Source: Trametes villosa (Eukaryota > Basidiomycota > Agaricomycetes > Polyporales > Polyporaceae). From it: a stretch of DNA of 64,000 nt. This document shows, piece after piece, positions 12,344-24,191 of this stretch. Both the position numbers and the translations under genes were made by a program. The stretch's first letter is position 1. Each line of letters opens with the position of its first letter. The DNA lies in contig PUDQ02000110.1 in the NCBI GenBank assembly GCA_002964805.2, positions 62,001 through 126,000 of the forward strand, written 5' to 3'. The notes under the pieces are model-generated. The model was not told the origin of the DNA, did not search any database, and worked only from the letters and a program-made list of their open reading frames with translations.

Positions 12344-13829
12344 CTACTGGTTCGCGCACTGCACGCGCGGCTGGTCGTCGTCCTCGTCCATCGCGTCCTC
12401 TGCGGACGCGCGCTCCCGCTGCCGCTGGTCGACCTCGTCCAGCTCGACCTCGTCCAGCACGATGTTCGCGGGGAACTTCTCCACGGGTTGCCGCGGCGGG
12501 AGTGCCTGCTCGAGCAGGGGGATGACGGTGGGGTCGATGTGGTCGGGGAACTTGACAGATATCCGGACGAAGAGATCGCCGGGCTCGTGATGCCTTTGTG
12601 AGGGCATACCCTGGCCGTGGATGACCTTGAGATCGTCTGCGAGGAGATGAATAATCCGCTTGATTCGAACTTCAACAAATCACTTACCGTGCTTGAGGAC
12701 CTCTCCAGGGGGAATGGTGACAACGAGTGCGCGGTCATCAAGATGCCGGATCGTGAACTGGCCACCAGCGAGTGCGGTGAGCAGATCCACCTCCTGCTCG
12801 TAGAACAAGTCGGTGTCCTGGCGCTTGAACCGCTCGTGCGGCCGCTCCTCGATAACAATCACCACGTCTCCTGGCGTCACGCCCGGCGCCTGGTCGCTCT
12901 CGCCGCGGAAGGTGATCGTCTGGCCGCCCTTCATGCCCTTGTCGATGTGGACCTCGAGCATCTTCTTCTCCGCCATGACCTTCTTGCCGTTGCACTGCTT
13001 GCACTTGTCCTTGTGGTTGATGATCTCGCCCGTGCCGTTGCAGTCGTCGCACGGCTGCTGGAGCTGCTGGATCATCGGGCCCATCTGGCGGAGCGTGATC
13101 TTGACGCCGCGGCCGGAGCAGGACGTGCACTGGCGGACGGCGCCCTCCTTGCCGCCCTTGCCGGAGCACTTTGCGCAGATGACGTTGCGGGTGAGCGCGA
13201 GCTTCGTCGTCTTGCCCTTGTAGAGGTCTTCGAGCGTGACGTGGATGCGGTGGACGAGGTCTTTTGTCTTGCGGGGGCCGGGCGAGCGCGAGGGGCCGCC
13301 ACCGCCGAAGAATCCTCCACCACCGAATAGCTGGCTGAAGAGGTCCTATAACATTTTTGTCAGGACACGCCACTGGTGCGAAAAATGAATATACGCGTAC
13401 TTGTGGGTCCATGCCACCCATGCCACCCGCATCGCTAAGGCCTGCCTCTCCTCGTGCATCGTATACACTGCGCTTCTGGGGGTCGGAAAGAATTTCGTAT
13501 CTGGTTGAGCGTGGGCGCAATATAGGAGGTTAGTCGGGAACGCAATCTCTGACGAAGGGAATGACGTACGCATGGGTCACTTCCTTGAAGAGTTCCGGGT
13601 CGCCGCCCTTGTCTGGGTGCAGTCGTAGCGCCCTGGAACGCGACGGTTAAATACGATCAGGGCTAGGGATGATGGGGGCAGCTGGACATACTTTTTGCGG
13701 TAGGCTTTCTTGAGGTCGGTTTCTGAGGCATCTGGGGAGACCTCGAGGAGATCGTAGAATTTGCTGCAGTGGGATCAGATGGGGCGATCGGGCTGGGTGA
13801 GTCTGCTCAACGTACGTTTCCTTGACCAT
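12344..13829 (-). CDS. Type I Hsp40/DnaJ co-chaperone, Ydj1-like, farnesylated
   Basis: A cytosolic Hsp70 partner that stimulates ATPase activity and delivers clients. Exon 1 is only MVKET, spliced to KFYDLLEVSPDASETDLKKA. The HPD triad is in LHPDKGGDPELFKEV. Gly/Phe-rich GGGGFFGGGGPSRSPGP follows, then four CxxCxGxG zinc motifs: CAKCSGKGG, CTSCSGRG, CDDCNGTG and CKQCNGKK. The client-binding beta domains come next (GQTITFRGESDQAPG, GDVVIVIEERPHERFKR). The protein ends in QCANQ, a CaaX box close to the CASQ of yeast Ydj1, so farnesylation and ER-membrane association are likely. At least five introns are present, most in the J-domain part. Confidence 0.95.
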
Positions 13830-14133
13830 GTCTGGGTCGTCAGGAGGGCGTGGGGGGTGTCGGTGGAGGGTAGGGATGGGAGTCGAGGGAGGATGAGACG
13901 GAGAGGGAGACGGAGGGCGCGGAGGGCTTGAGCGATAAAAGCAGCGTGCCCGATCGAAGGGCGTCGAAGCTGCTCGAACCTTCCGCCCTCCCATCACCCG
14001 TTTCTGGCGGGCGCCCCCCGCTTTGGGCAGCGCAGCCCATCCGATCGCAGCTCATCCACCGCCTTCACCGCACGCAAGCATTCGTTTGTCAGGCTATACA
14101 CCGCTCTGCTCCCTGCTACACGTCGTACTACGC

Positions 14134-15731
14134 TTACAACCCCTTGCTCACATCCGGATACACGTCGAACCGCCGCTGCGTCGTGACCGGGATCCCCGCA
14201 CGCGCCTCCTCGAACGTCTTGGGATCTGTCATGCTTTCTGTCAGCCTTCGCCGACTCTTCTCGAATCTTGGGTGCTGCCTGGCTAGCGCCCTCACCAATG
14301 TGCGCGTACACGATGTCTTCGTCATGCTCCGTCTCTGCGACCACCTTGCCCCTGCTCAGATCTGGTTAGCTCGGTTCTCTGCGTCGAGACTGCTCCTTAC
14401 ATTGGATCGACCACCATCGAATGGCCCCACTGGATACTGCCTCAGTGAACTCGTCGCAAGTCAGAATTTCTGTAGTACTCACCGCGTGGTAGTTCTGGCT
14501 GAGGTCGCGGGCCGGACTGCACATAGAGAAATACACTTGGTTGTCCACGGCGCTGCGACGATCGTTCAGGCAAGATCTCACGTTCGAAGCCTCGTATACG
14601 TACCGCGCGCGCTGCAATAGTTCCCAGTGCAGAGGCCCCGTCGTGGTGTTGAATGCACTGGGGTAGATCAACACATGGCATCCTAGAAGAAACATCGGGT
14701 GAGCAAGTGTCTCGTACAACAGCATATGGACAGACCTTTCCGGGCATTAGTGGCGGCGAGCTCAGGGAAGCGGACGTCATAGCAGATCCCCAATCCAATG
14801 CGGGCAAATTCTGCGCTCTGGGTGAGCTCCCGGTATGAGCTGGCGAACCCGCTAGCATTCACCTGTGTCGAATTGGTTGATCGTGTTCCCTCCGGTCAGG
14901 GTCTCGCTTTCCTGTACCAATATGTAAAACAGAGTTGGATGGCACCGGTGCCGAGCCTCTGACCTTGAACTTGATCTTTCCTGGGATATCGATGTCGAAG
15001 AGGTGGACTTTCCGGTGTATCGCGACCAACTCGCCTGCACACGGCGTGAGCTTGCTTTCATCGCGTGAGCGGGGAAAACCTACCCTGTGGCGAGTAGACT
15101 GTAGCGGTGTTGTAAAGGTTGCCCGTGCCTGCCTCACGTTCCGGGATGGATCCTGGCAGAATGGGTGTTAGATGGCCATTGATCTCTATGAGGCTCTACG
15201 CCATGAATCGAGGCAGCGAGCGTACCTCCGATGAGCCAGACACCCTCCTCCTTGGCGGCGGCAGAGAGCATCTTGACGGACTGGCTCTCAGACGAGGCAA
15301 TATCGTACGGCTTTCCTGGTGTATACGAGATCGTCTCTGCATAGACGGGGAAGTGCGTATGGCCGTAGAGCGAGTTGAAGCATTCCTGGACGGGAATGAC
15401 ATCAGCTTTGCAGCACGGCTCAGACGTACACCGAGCTCACGGGCAGAACGACGAGTTCAGGCTTAGGCTTCGCGCCGTTATCGCCGCTCGCAGCCTTCTT
15501 GATCATCTCCCTTGCATGCTTGAGGTTGGCTTCCCCCGTGCGTCATATGAGTATGTATCGATACCCGTCGCGTGAGCGTATGCACGCACCATCCTTGTCA
15601 GGTCCGACCTGCCCAAGCTGAATGAGAGCGAGGTTGAAAGGCTTGAATACAGGGGCTGAGGCCATGGTGCGAATCGACGGTGTAGACCGAGTGTAAGAGC
15701 GGGATACGGTGCTGGAGAGTAGACGGAACAT
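14134..15731 (-). CDS. Nitrilase-family omega-amidase (Nit2/Nit3-like)
   Basis: A carbon-nitrogen hydrolase expected to hydrolyse alpha-ketoglutaramate and alpha-ketosuccinamate, clearing products of glutamine transamination. The Glu-Lys-Cys catalytic set is visible: [12 protein letters not shown], then [20 protein letters not shown], then the Cys in the GxxICYD block of the next exon. [31 protein letters not shown], and a C-terminal [18 protein letters not shown] are family-specific. The first 22 residues ([22 protein letters not shown]) are basic, hydroxylated and acid-free, a likely mitochondrial presequence. A second Met (MASAPVFKP) just after it would give a cytosolic form. The gene is divided by many short introns. 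Confidence 0.9.
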
Positions 15732-16059
15732 GCGTGAGGCCGTCCAAGGCTCGCGGGCCGCCGTCGTCCCTGCTGAGTCGATTCGGTACGCTGCTAGTAG
15801 ATAAGATAAGATAGGTATTGCGGGCGATCTATACAGGGATCTGATCGAGAATAGGGTGGCGATGAGATCGGGAGCAGATGGGGATCTTAGCGGGCGAGCG
15901 GGAATAAATGGTTTACGCTTATGAAGCCATCCATCGATCCATCTGCTTCACTACTCACCACGACGCTCTCATTCGTCCAGGCGAGTGTGCTATAAATCAT
16001 GGGCGACATTCCACTTATTGGCCGTAGGATCAGAGAGCTGAAAGGGACGCACCGTGGAA
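15732..16059. promoter_or_regulatory. Bidirectional promoter, nitrilase / lipid kinase, with TATAAAT box
   Basis: A 328 bp spacer between divergent start codons. On the plus strand a consensus TATAAAT lies at 15,991-15,997, 63 bp before the kinase ATG, a normal spacing for a fungal TATA promoter. No matching element is obvious for the nitrilase side. Confidence 0.6.
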
Positions 16060-17326
16060 ATGCCCGTCCTCGTTATCTACAACCCCGTGTGCGGCGACCA
16101 CTCCGCGAAGGCCCTCTTCGACGATCATGTCCTGCCCCTTCTGGCCGAGCACAAGATCTCCCCCGACAAAGTCGTCGCGACTGAGAGCGCGGGCCACGCC
16201 GGGAAGATCGTCGCAGACTTCCTCGCTGCGGCGGAGGAGCATGGCGAGCCGCTGTCTGTCGTCCTGGGCTCCGGAGACGGCACGCTGCACGAGCTCATCA
16301 ATGAGCTGAACAACACCCCGACCAGCAAGCCGCTGCCCAGGATACACCTCGCGCTCGTTCCCGCAGGCACCGCGAACGCACTCTACTCCTCGCTGTTCCC
16401 GCCGATCCCGGATGAGGACCCCGTGCAGTACAAGCTCAAGTCCGTGCGCGCCTTCGTCTCGGGCAACCACCGCTCCGTCCCGCTCAACCTCGCCGTGAAC
16501 GTTATCTCCCCGCCACACGCCGCGCACCCAGCGAAGGCCCCAGCGGTGCCGCCACAGGTCTCGATCTCCGCGGTCGTCGCGTCGACCGCGCTGCACGCGT
16601 CGATCCTGCACGACTCCGAGGCGCTGCGCGCGGAGGACCCGAGCATCGGCCGCTTCAAGACCGCCGCGATGCAGAACATCGCGCGCTGGTACTACGCCTC
16701 CGTCAAGCTCTTCCCGCGCACCGGCCCCGGCGTCGTCGAGGTGTACGACGCGAAGGAGGGGAGGTTCGTCCCGCACGAGGCGAGCTCGGAGGACGACCCG
16801 ATCGTGGACCTCGTCGGCCCGTTTGCGTACTTCTTGTCGACGGTGAATGTGGACCGCTTGGAGCCGGCGTTTAGGATCACGCCGAAGGGGAAGGACGTGC
16901 TTGAGGAGCATACGGCTGCTCTGGACTTGATCCTCGTGAGGCCGATGTCCGACCCGAAGTACACTATGGACTCAGAGGAAACGCGCAAGGCGTTTTCAGA
17001 AAAGTCTATTGCTGTCCTCACAGCGGCCTATCAGGAGGGGGCTCATATCGGCCTGCGGTACGCGGAGGACGGGAGCATTGTCGCGGAGGGGGACGGCCCG
17101 ACAGTGGTGGAATACATACGATGCGGCGGATGGGAGTGGGATCCGGTAAGCTGTTCCTCCCATAGAGACATTGAACGCAACCAAACTTTGATAGGATGAC
17201 ACGGACGAGCGGGCGCACTTCGTGTGCGCAGACGGCGACATCTTGACCATCCCACCAGGCGGCAAGGCAACATGCACGGCCGCGACGCCCATGAACGACC
17301 AGACCGGATTCGCGTTGTACGCTTGA
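16060..17326 (+). CDS. Lipid kinase with DAGK catalytic domain (sphingosine/diacylglycerol kinase-like)
   Basis: Two exons (16,060-17,145 and 17,195-17,326) give 405 residues. The start is the ATG at 16,060; a GTG two codons earlier is in frame but not a eukaryotic start. The N-terminal half is a DAGK catalytic domain: PVLVIYNPVCGDHSAK, VVATESAGHAGKIVAD, the ATP-binding VVLGSGDGTLHELINEL, and LALVPAGTANALYSSLF. The C-terminal half has the beta-sandwich features of sphingosine kinases, including VDLVGPFAYFLSTVNV and a final WEWDP with the terminal GFALYA. It lacks the long N-terminal region of yeast Lcb4/Lcb5, so sphingoid-base specificity is inferred only. No membrane segment is seen. Confidence 0.83.
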
Positions 17327-17507
17327 TTCCATATACCCGGATGTTGTGTTGAAGAAGAAAGGGAAATACACGCTGTAGAAGTAGAGATGTCGTTTGTATT
17401 ATCATGAGGTTTGCTCCGGAATATTACACGTGCCGAAAACCAATGCTGCGTTATTTCTAGTATTGTCCGCTGGGTATCCATGTAGATCGTCCTCACTTCT
17501 GCCCTTC

Positions 17508-18566
17508 TTAGGCAGTGACGTTACGGCCAACCTCGCCAGCGAAGATCTTCGTGACAATCTCCTTGGCCTTCTCGTGCACATCCTCGATGGTAGCCGTCGC
17601 GTCAATCTGGATATGCCATCAGTATGTGCAGTAAGCTGCTCTGCACGGGTGACGCACCGTTGCGACCTTGCCCTCCTTGCTGTAGTGCTCGATAACAGGC
17701 ATGGTCTGCTCCTTGTAAACGCCTGAAAACGGCACATGAGCAGCATACCAGAGACGAAGGCGGTTGGCGTACGGAAACGCTTGCGGATGCTCTCCTCATT
17801 GTCATCCTCACGACCGCTCGTCTTGGCACGCTCGAGCAAGCGCTTCAACATCTCCTCCTCAGTCGTCGTGAAGAACAAGACCTCGGTCGACAGGCAAACC
17901 TGTCATGGCGCCGCATTATGAGGGTCACGATCGACGTGTGCAAACGACAGACAACGTACGTCCTCATCGAACTTCAGAGCTTGGTCCATCTTACGCGGGA
18001 ACCCATCAATGAGGAAACGACCGCGACCGTTCTCCCAGCCTTCACCAGTGTGAGGCTTGGTGAGCTCCTCGCGCATGGCGTTCTCGAGGAGCTTGATGGT
18101 GATCTCCATAGGCACGATCTGGCCCTCGCGGATGTACTTGCGAATGAGCTCTCCGAACTCGGAGCCTTCACGGTTTTGCTCCGCACGCAAGAGGTCACCA
18201 GCTTCAGATAGTTATGTGCGTGTGAGCTAACAGTCGGTCCCCGTGGGTTGATGATGTCACATACCAGACAGGTGGGCGAAGCCGAAGTCCTTCACAAGAT
18301 TCGCGCACTGGGTACCCTTGCCTGATGCCAGATATAGCTCAACCTCCACTGATTGGACTTTTATGGGATGCCTCACCCGCGCCAGGACCGCCAAGGACGA
18401 AGAACACCTTCACCTTCTCATGATCAAATATCTGGCTCTTCGGTGCAGCAGGAGCAGACGTAGCAGGAGCAGCAGACGCGTCGTGAGAGGTGCTAGATTC
18501 GGGATGGCCAGACTCGTGCTTCTTGAGGTGAAGCGCCTCGGCGATTTTGTCAACAATAGCGGGCAT
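17508..18566 (-). CDS. UMP-CMP kinase (Ura6-like adenylate kinase family)
   Basis: Phosphorylates UMP and CMP to the diphosphates for nucleotide synthesis. An N-terminal extension of about 50 residues, with an Ala/Pro-rich linker, precedes the kinase core. The core has P-loop [49 protein letters not shown] and [36 protein letters not shown] is the lid with its conserved Arg residues, matching the short-lid eukaryotic UMP kinases. The C terminus is [14 protein letters not shown] with stop at 17,508-17,510. Five or so introns are present, one splitting the P-loop. The extension is longer than in yeast Ura6; it has some basic and hydroxylated residues but no convincing targeting signal. Confidence 0.92.
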
Positions 18567-18589
18567 GATGTACGGACAGCAGAAGCAGC

Positions 18590-18760
18590 CTAGTCTTTAT
18601 GACGCGGAGGGATGAGGGGATTGTCGTGCTGGCGGGGCTGAGCAGAGGCGGGGTAGGTGACGGATCTGTACTTGATGGTCGCGTAGAAGGTGGCGAAGGA
18701 GAGGACGGAGATTCCGAGGAAGATGAGCGGATTTGGGAACTTGTTCTGCGGCGGCGCCAT
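18590..18760 (-). CDS. 56-residue single-pass membrane protein, unknown function
   Basis: An uninterrupted small frame. The ATG at 18,760 begins MAPPQNKFPNP, followed by one hydrophobic segment (LIFLGISVLSFATFYATI, about residues 12-29) and a polar tail ending PPRHKD. It sits 23 bp from the UMP-CMP kinase start on the same strand and 148 bp from a divergent nucleoporin gene, so it has its own promoter space. I do not recognise the family. Size and shape resemble accessory subunits of mitochondrial inner-membrane or ER complexes. Coding status rests on the clean hydrophobic pattern and context. Confidence 0.6.
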   Translation of the reverse strand: MAPPQNKFPNPLIFLGISVLSFATFYATIKYRSVTYPASAQPRQHDNPLIPPRHKD

Positions 18761-18908
18761 CGAAAAGGAAGGAGAGAAGGCAGTGTTTGGCCCTGTTGTC
18801 CATCGCCTTGCGATCCTAACAAGCGTAAACACACGCCAAGAAGCTCCCGCACGTGCTCCCCGCGCGTCCCAACCTGCCTCCTCCGTCTCCTGCTGCACCG
18901 CTCTCGCC
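18761..18908. promoter_or_regulatory. Short bidirectional promoter, small membrane protein / Nup37-like gene
   Basis: Only 148 bp separate the two divergent start codons, the shortest divergent spacer in the window. Minus-strand text near 18,790-18,900 and plus-strand text near 18,840-18,900 are both pyrimidine-containing leaders. No TATA element was seen. Confidence 0.5.
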
Positions 18909-20587
18909 ATGGACGTACGACATTCGCATGGAACGGAGGTGTACACTGTGCGCGCGTGCTACGAAGACGACGCGGCGGACCTCATCGCGGTCGGAGGCGC
19001 GCACTCGGTCGAGATCCTGCTGCTTGTAAGTGGCACACGCACTCCGGCCCGCACGGACTCATCATCCCAGGCCCTGCCCAGACAGAAACATCCTGCAAAA
19101 CAATAGCGAACTTCCACGTCGGATCTCGCATAACTGCTCTGGCCTGGTCATCGCGCGTCAGCTCCCCCTCGTCCACCGACGACTGGTCAATAGAGTGAGT
19201 ACGCGTACCGAGACGCGTCGACGCGTGCTAATCATCACATAGGCTTGCTGCAGCTGGCGCGGACTTCAGCCTGTACCTTCTGTCAAAGTCATCTTCCGAA
19301 GAAGAGGAGATCTTCCCGTTCGGGGGTGGGCTGAGCGGGCACCATGGCAAAGTCAATGACATGACCTTCTGTGGGGGACGGAGTGAGGACAGCTCACGAT
19401 ATGTCGCGACGGTATCAGGTGAGCTATGGGCTTCGCTCTAAGTACCCTCTCCACGGGGCGCTCACACGCCCGTAGACGACAAGATGCTCATGGTGTGGGA
19501 CCTCCACCCCTCCATCGACCTCACTTCACCACCATCCCCTGGGGTTAGCACACCCTCCCGCCCGCAACCCACGGCGTACGTCATCTCGTTCCCGCACCCG
19601 CTCACAAGCGTGAACGCGCACCCGTCGACAAGCAAGGAGCTGCTCGTGTCTGACTGCCGCGGCTCGATCTTCCTCACCGACTGGCGCTCCGACCCGGACG
19701 AGAACGAACAGGACAGCTGGCGCAACTCGAGTGTCGTCGAGCTCGTCGAACCCCGCGCGCTCGCAGACTCTCTTGCCGGCCCATCCGCGAAGTGGTCCGG
19801 GTCCGTCGCGTGGCGGCGGGATCCCTCTGCTGATTTGTGAGTGCACGTTCATCCATCTACCCTTCCCTCCTTCCTTCCCCCGTACCTTCTCCCGGTCCCC
19901 TCGTGCGTTCATGCCAAGATGCCGCTCGCTGACTTTGCCTTTCACATCCCCGACACCTATTTCCGCCGACGCTCCCCCGCCCGATCCTGCACGCGCGCAT
20001 CCTCTGCGTATTCGCCCACGACCCCTCCGACGCGCGGAACAGCGTGGGTGCCGCGTACGGCTCGCGCTTCGCGCTGTGGGACATGGGCACGCTCGCCGGG
20101 GGCAAGCCCTCCGTGACGGGCACGAGCTTTGCCGAGGGCGGCAGCCAGTTCAGGTACGCCCGTCCCACGTCCCTGCTTCTCGTCCGCGTCGCGCGCGCAC
20201 GGGGCCGCCTGCGCCGCGGCCCTGCGTCGTACGACTGCCTCCGGCGCGGCTTGGCGACGCACTGCGTGGAGCGGCCGTGGGCAGCGCCCATTACTTCGTT
20301 TCGCGCTGTGCTACTGTGCTGTACGGAGGCTGATGGAGCGGGGTGTTTGCAGGTGGTGCCCGACGTACCCCGACTACTTCGCGGTGTCGACGAGCAGCCC
20401 CGCCAAGGGCGCGGTCATCCACGTCCACAACGTCGCGTACGTGCACGCGCAGCCGACCGTGTTCCAGATCGCGCCGCGCCCGCTGTACGTGCGTGCGTTC
20501 GACTTTGTCGCGTGCCGCGGCATCCCGCGCATCGTCGCCGCGGTCGGAAGGGAGGTCATCGTGTTCTACATCGGGGTCGACTCGTAG
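18909..20587 (+). CDS. WD40 beta-propeller protein, probable nucleoporin Nup37
   Basis: Spliced exons encode about 420 residues of a WD40 propeller. The order is MDVRHSHGTEVYTVRACY, LIAVGGAHSVEILLL, LAAAGADFSLYLL and LSGHHGKVNDMTFCGG. YVATVSDDKMLMVWDLHP and KELLVSDCRGSIFLTDWR follow, then FRWCPTYPDYFAVSTSSPAKGA and a last blade ending REVIVFYIG. A propeller of this size that starts directly with blade 1 and ends with a short FDFVACRG-type blade fits Nup37 of the Y-complex in the nuclear pore scaffold. The WD40 class is firm; the Nup37 assignment is from overall pattern and less sure. At least five introns are present. Confidence 0.65.
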
Positions 20588-21299
20588 GATCTTGGGTACC
20601 AGGGTGGATGTGGGTCGCACGGTGCTGTGTCAGTGTTGTACGTACAGATAGAGAGCGGCGGAGTATTGGATGTAGCGGATAGGGTGAACCTTTTGCATTG
20701 TGCAGAGTGCACAGTGAGCTTCTGAACCGGCTCCGCGTTGGTTTCGGCTCGGGAGCGTCCCTCGCGATGCAGAAACCATTTGTAAACCCTCTCGGACCCG
20801 AAAGCGAAAGCAGGCAAATTCGAACTCGGACAGAGGTGCACGATATCGATCGGGAGCTGTAACAGAACAGGCGTGTTGTACATGCGACTAACAAAGCGAC
20901 GATACTGGTAACTGCGATACTGCGATGCGCGAAACTGCGGCACTACTACGCGACCGGGAGGCGGGGTACGCTTACGGATATGTGTAGGTGTATGGTGTAT
21001 GGTGTATATGGAGGGAGGGCATGGCGGAGGCGGGCGAGAGGGGTGGGGCGACCATCACGGTACGGTAGGCATGGCAGGAGAGGGCGGTGAAGAAGGGGCT
21101 AGGGTACAGCGGGCGGCGCGTGCGAGATTACATTCCTACAAAGCGATGCGAGGACGGGGCGGAGACGAGCAAGGACACGGGCGGGGACGGGGACGGGAGC
21201 CGTCCGACCAAGAAGCGAGACTCGGGCACTCAGAGAGTCCAGAGAGTCCAGAAGAGAGGCGGCGCGCGGGAGAGCAGAGGAGAGGACGGGGTAGCTCCT
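20588..21299. other. Convergent intergenic region
   Basis: A 712 bp spacer between two converging genes, expected to hold only 3' untranslated sequence. Purine-rich tracts occur around 21,010-21,110 and 21,150-21,260. Open frames crossing it (for example 21,087-21,791 on the plus strand) are antisense to the Zn2Cys6 gene and look like shadows. Confidence 0.55.
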
Positions 21300-24191
21300 T
21301 CAGCGCGAGGTATCGTACGCGCTGTGTCCAAACGACTGCACGGGCGGGAGGTACTGCGCGGGCCGGCTGTGGGCCGAGTACCCGCCGAAGCCCTGCGCGT
21401 ACATCGCGTCGCGGTGCTGGCTGGACGCGGACGCGGACGGGTAGCTGAAGTCGGCGAGCGGCGGGCTGCCGCCCGCGAACCCGGCGCCCGAGGACACGAC
21501 GTCCGCGCGCGGGAACTCGCTCAGCTGGCCGTGCATGTAGTACCAGTAGTGGTCGTCGGACGCGGTCGCGGGCTGCGCGGGCGGGGGGTATGCCGCGGCG
21601 CCGTGCGGGACGCCGCTCGGGCGCATGTCCATGGGGCTGCTGCCGCCGTGGGGCGCGAACCCGGACAGGTGGTGGCTCGGGGCCTGGAGCATCGACACCG
21701 GGGGCAGTGCCGAGGACTGGTGCGCGTGCGAGTGGCCCGGGCGCGGCAGCGAGTAGAAGTCCGATTGCGGCAGGTGTTGCGCGCTGGATGACTGCGCCGT
21801 GCGAAGCGGGGGGAGTGCTATATCGAGGGCGTGTCAGCCTTGCAGCCGCAACGTATAGCGATGCGAAAAGAAAACGAACATTGTGCGAACAACCCATCCT
21901 GCCGGTAGCCGCTGCGATCAAGATGCTGGCGTGCCCGCTCTACGTCCTCTGCCACCAAGCGGCGGAGGAAGCGAGCATGGTATGCAGCGGAGTCTATGAC
22001 GGAGCCTGGTAAGTGTGCGTGCTGGTAAGCATCGGCGGCACTAGAAATGATGCCGTGAATCTGTTCGGCAGCACTGTCGGGCAGCGTCGAAACGCGGAGG
22101 AGCTAATGAATGCGGGTCAGTTAGACTGCTATCACCGCGAAACGGCGCACGTACCCTCAGGAGGACGATTGCCGCGTACGCCGTCATGACGTTGACGCTC
22201 TCCTGGCAGTAGGGCTGGGCGAGAAATTAGGGAAGGCTAGGGCGGTGCGCCAGGACAACTCACAAGAACGTGCAACTTGTCAAACTCGGTGAGAATCTGC
22301 AAGTTCGTGCACGCGCTACGGTGGCATTGTTTCACCGCTTCAGGGTCGGGCGGGACGCGGGTCTACGATAGTGGTACGATTAGCTCCGCCGATCGCGAGG
22401 CGAAGAAGGGCGTACATCGGTGCTGGCCAGGTTGAGGCCGAACGTGTTCAAGAAGAGGCGGACGTGCGACTGGAAGAACCTGATGAACGCAATATGGAAC
22501 TCGCCCGCTTGCGAGCCTGCGACACATGAGCGGGGACGCACACGCGATCGCGACGAGCCACTCACAGTGCCGCAGCTGCTGCTCCCAGGAGTCCGACCAC
22601 ATGTCGAGCTTGGCGTTGTGCTTGCTCAGCTCGTTGAGTGCGGAGAAGGCAGGGGACGGGTGGTTGTAGAAGGAGTCGGTAGCCTCTGAGCCGATGAGGC
22701 GCAGCTGCACAAAGGCCGACACGATCACGTCCTCGGGGCGGACGTCGCCGCGCGCGCCCGAGCAGCCGTCCTCGTGCCAGGTCGCGGCGTTGCGCACGAA
22801 CTCGTCCTCGTGGAGCATCCAGTGCTTACCGGTCTGCATGCTGAGACTGCGGTCGTGGACAAAGAGCACGAGGTATGTGCGCTCCCGGTTGCGCCGCTCG
22901 AGCAGGTGCAGATCAGACTCGGCGGGCTGGCGCCGTCCGACGTATTTGTTCAGACGGAGGTTGACGGCCATGCGGCACGCCATGCCGATGTAAGACCACG
23001 TTCTGCGGTCGGCCGGCTCCTTCCAGTAGGTCATGCAGGCGAGGGCCTGGACGGTCTCGACGGACTCGGTGCCTTCTGCGAAGGTGAAGACACACCACTC
23101 CTCTGCGAGACGCCGGACGGCATCGTAGTTGCTGTGGTTGAAGAACTTACAGCAGGCCATGAGCATGGCGGTGAAGAGGAAGGGGGAGTGGCTGCGGACG
23201 TATTCGAGGGAGTGGAGGGTGGGGTCGAAGAGGTTGATGAAGGGGTTGAGGCGGATGAAGAACATGTCGAAGAGGGGGCCGACCTCACTCTCATGGATAA
23301 TGCCGGCGGCGACAGGGTCTTTGGGGACATAGCCGTTGAATAGGCCGCTATAAGGCTTAGGCTGCGGAGAGCCATGGGAGCGCGTGGGGCTCTGGGAGGC
23401 AGCCTTGGGGATGGAGTTGGCGCGGTCAGTGGATGCGCTCGAGCGGGGGTGAGTGTTCTCGACGGCGGAGGGGGTGGCAGGCGACGGATTCATGACGATG
23501 TCGAGGAAGGAGGACTTGTGGGACTTGATGACCTTTTCCGGGTAGAGGCCCTGCTCTTGGTGATCCTCTTCGTCGTCGTCCATGTCGTCGTCGTAGTCCT
23601 GGGTGGCATGGGCGGAGGAGCCTGGGAAGTTGGACGGACCGGCGCCGTCCTCTTGGCCATATTGGGACGAGGGAGAGGTCTGGGAGAGGGGGGAGTTGAC
23701 GGGCTGCTTTGCCTTTGCGTTGTTGAGGCCCTTTTCGAGGCGGCGGAGCATCTTGGAGGCCTCTGAGAGTCTTTTGGGGATGGTGAGGCAGAAGAAGAGG
23801 GAGCGGTAGGAAAGCGACGTACTTTGAGCCAGGCTTGCGGCCGCGGCGGTGCTTCTCAAAGACACATCTGGCAGCGTGTGAGGGAGATATCGGTGTATGT
23901 ATAGAGGCCACATACTCGACGCCGGCCCTGGAGCAGCGCTGACAACGCTGGGTGCCGTCCTCGGCCCCGACGCATTTCATCTGGGGGAGTGGGGGTGGGG
24001 TTGGCACATGGGAAAGTTAAGGTTGGAGAGAGCGCCTGGTACCTTTGCCTGCCTACAGACCATGCACGCCCTTGCACCTCTGTGCACCGGCGTCTTTGCG
24101 CTACAAAGGGAGAGGGAGTTCATCGAGGGAGGGAGAGATGAGATAGGAGGAGGACTGACGGAGCATTCGAGGTCGCCGACGGTGGATCCAT
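21300..24191 (-). CDS. Zn2Cys6 fungal transcription factor with fungal-specific TF domain
   Basis: A nuclear regulator. Exon 1 (ATG at 24,189-24,191, MDPPSATSNAP) splices to ACMVCRQAK, then MKCVGAEDGTQRCQRCSRAGVE, then CVFEKHRRGRKPGSK. Together these form the CX2CX6C...CX2CX6C binuclear cluster with a basic linker. A short coiled segment (LSEASKMLRRLEKGLNNAK) and a long disordered Ser/Pro/Asp-rich region follow. The fungal-specific domain has FFIRLNPFINLFDPTLHS, FLFTAMLMACCKFFNHSNY, TWSYIGMACRMAVNLRLNKY and ERTYLVLFVHDRSLS. The last exon encodes a disordered tail ending QSFGHSAYDTSR. Exons between 21,800 and 22,400 are only approximately placed. Targets are unknown. The gene is preceded by an unusually long intergenic region, common for regulators. 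Confidence 0.88.

Noticed and set aside
16054..16059. GTG start for the lipid kinase
   Set aside because: GTG is not expected as a nuclear start in fungi. The ATG six bases later begins the conserved domain.
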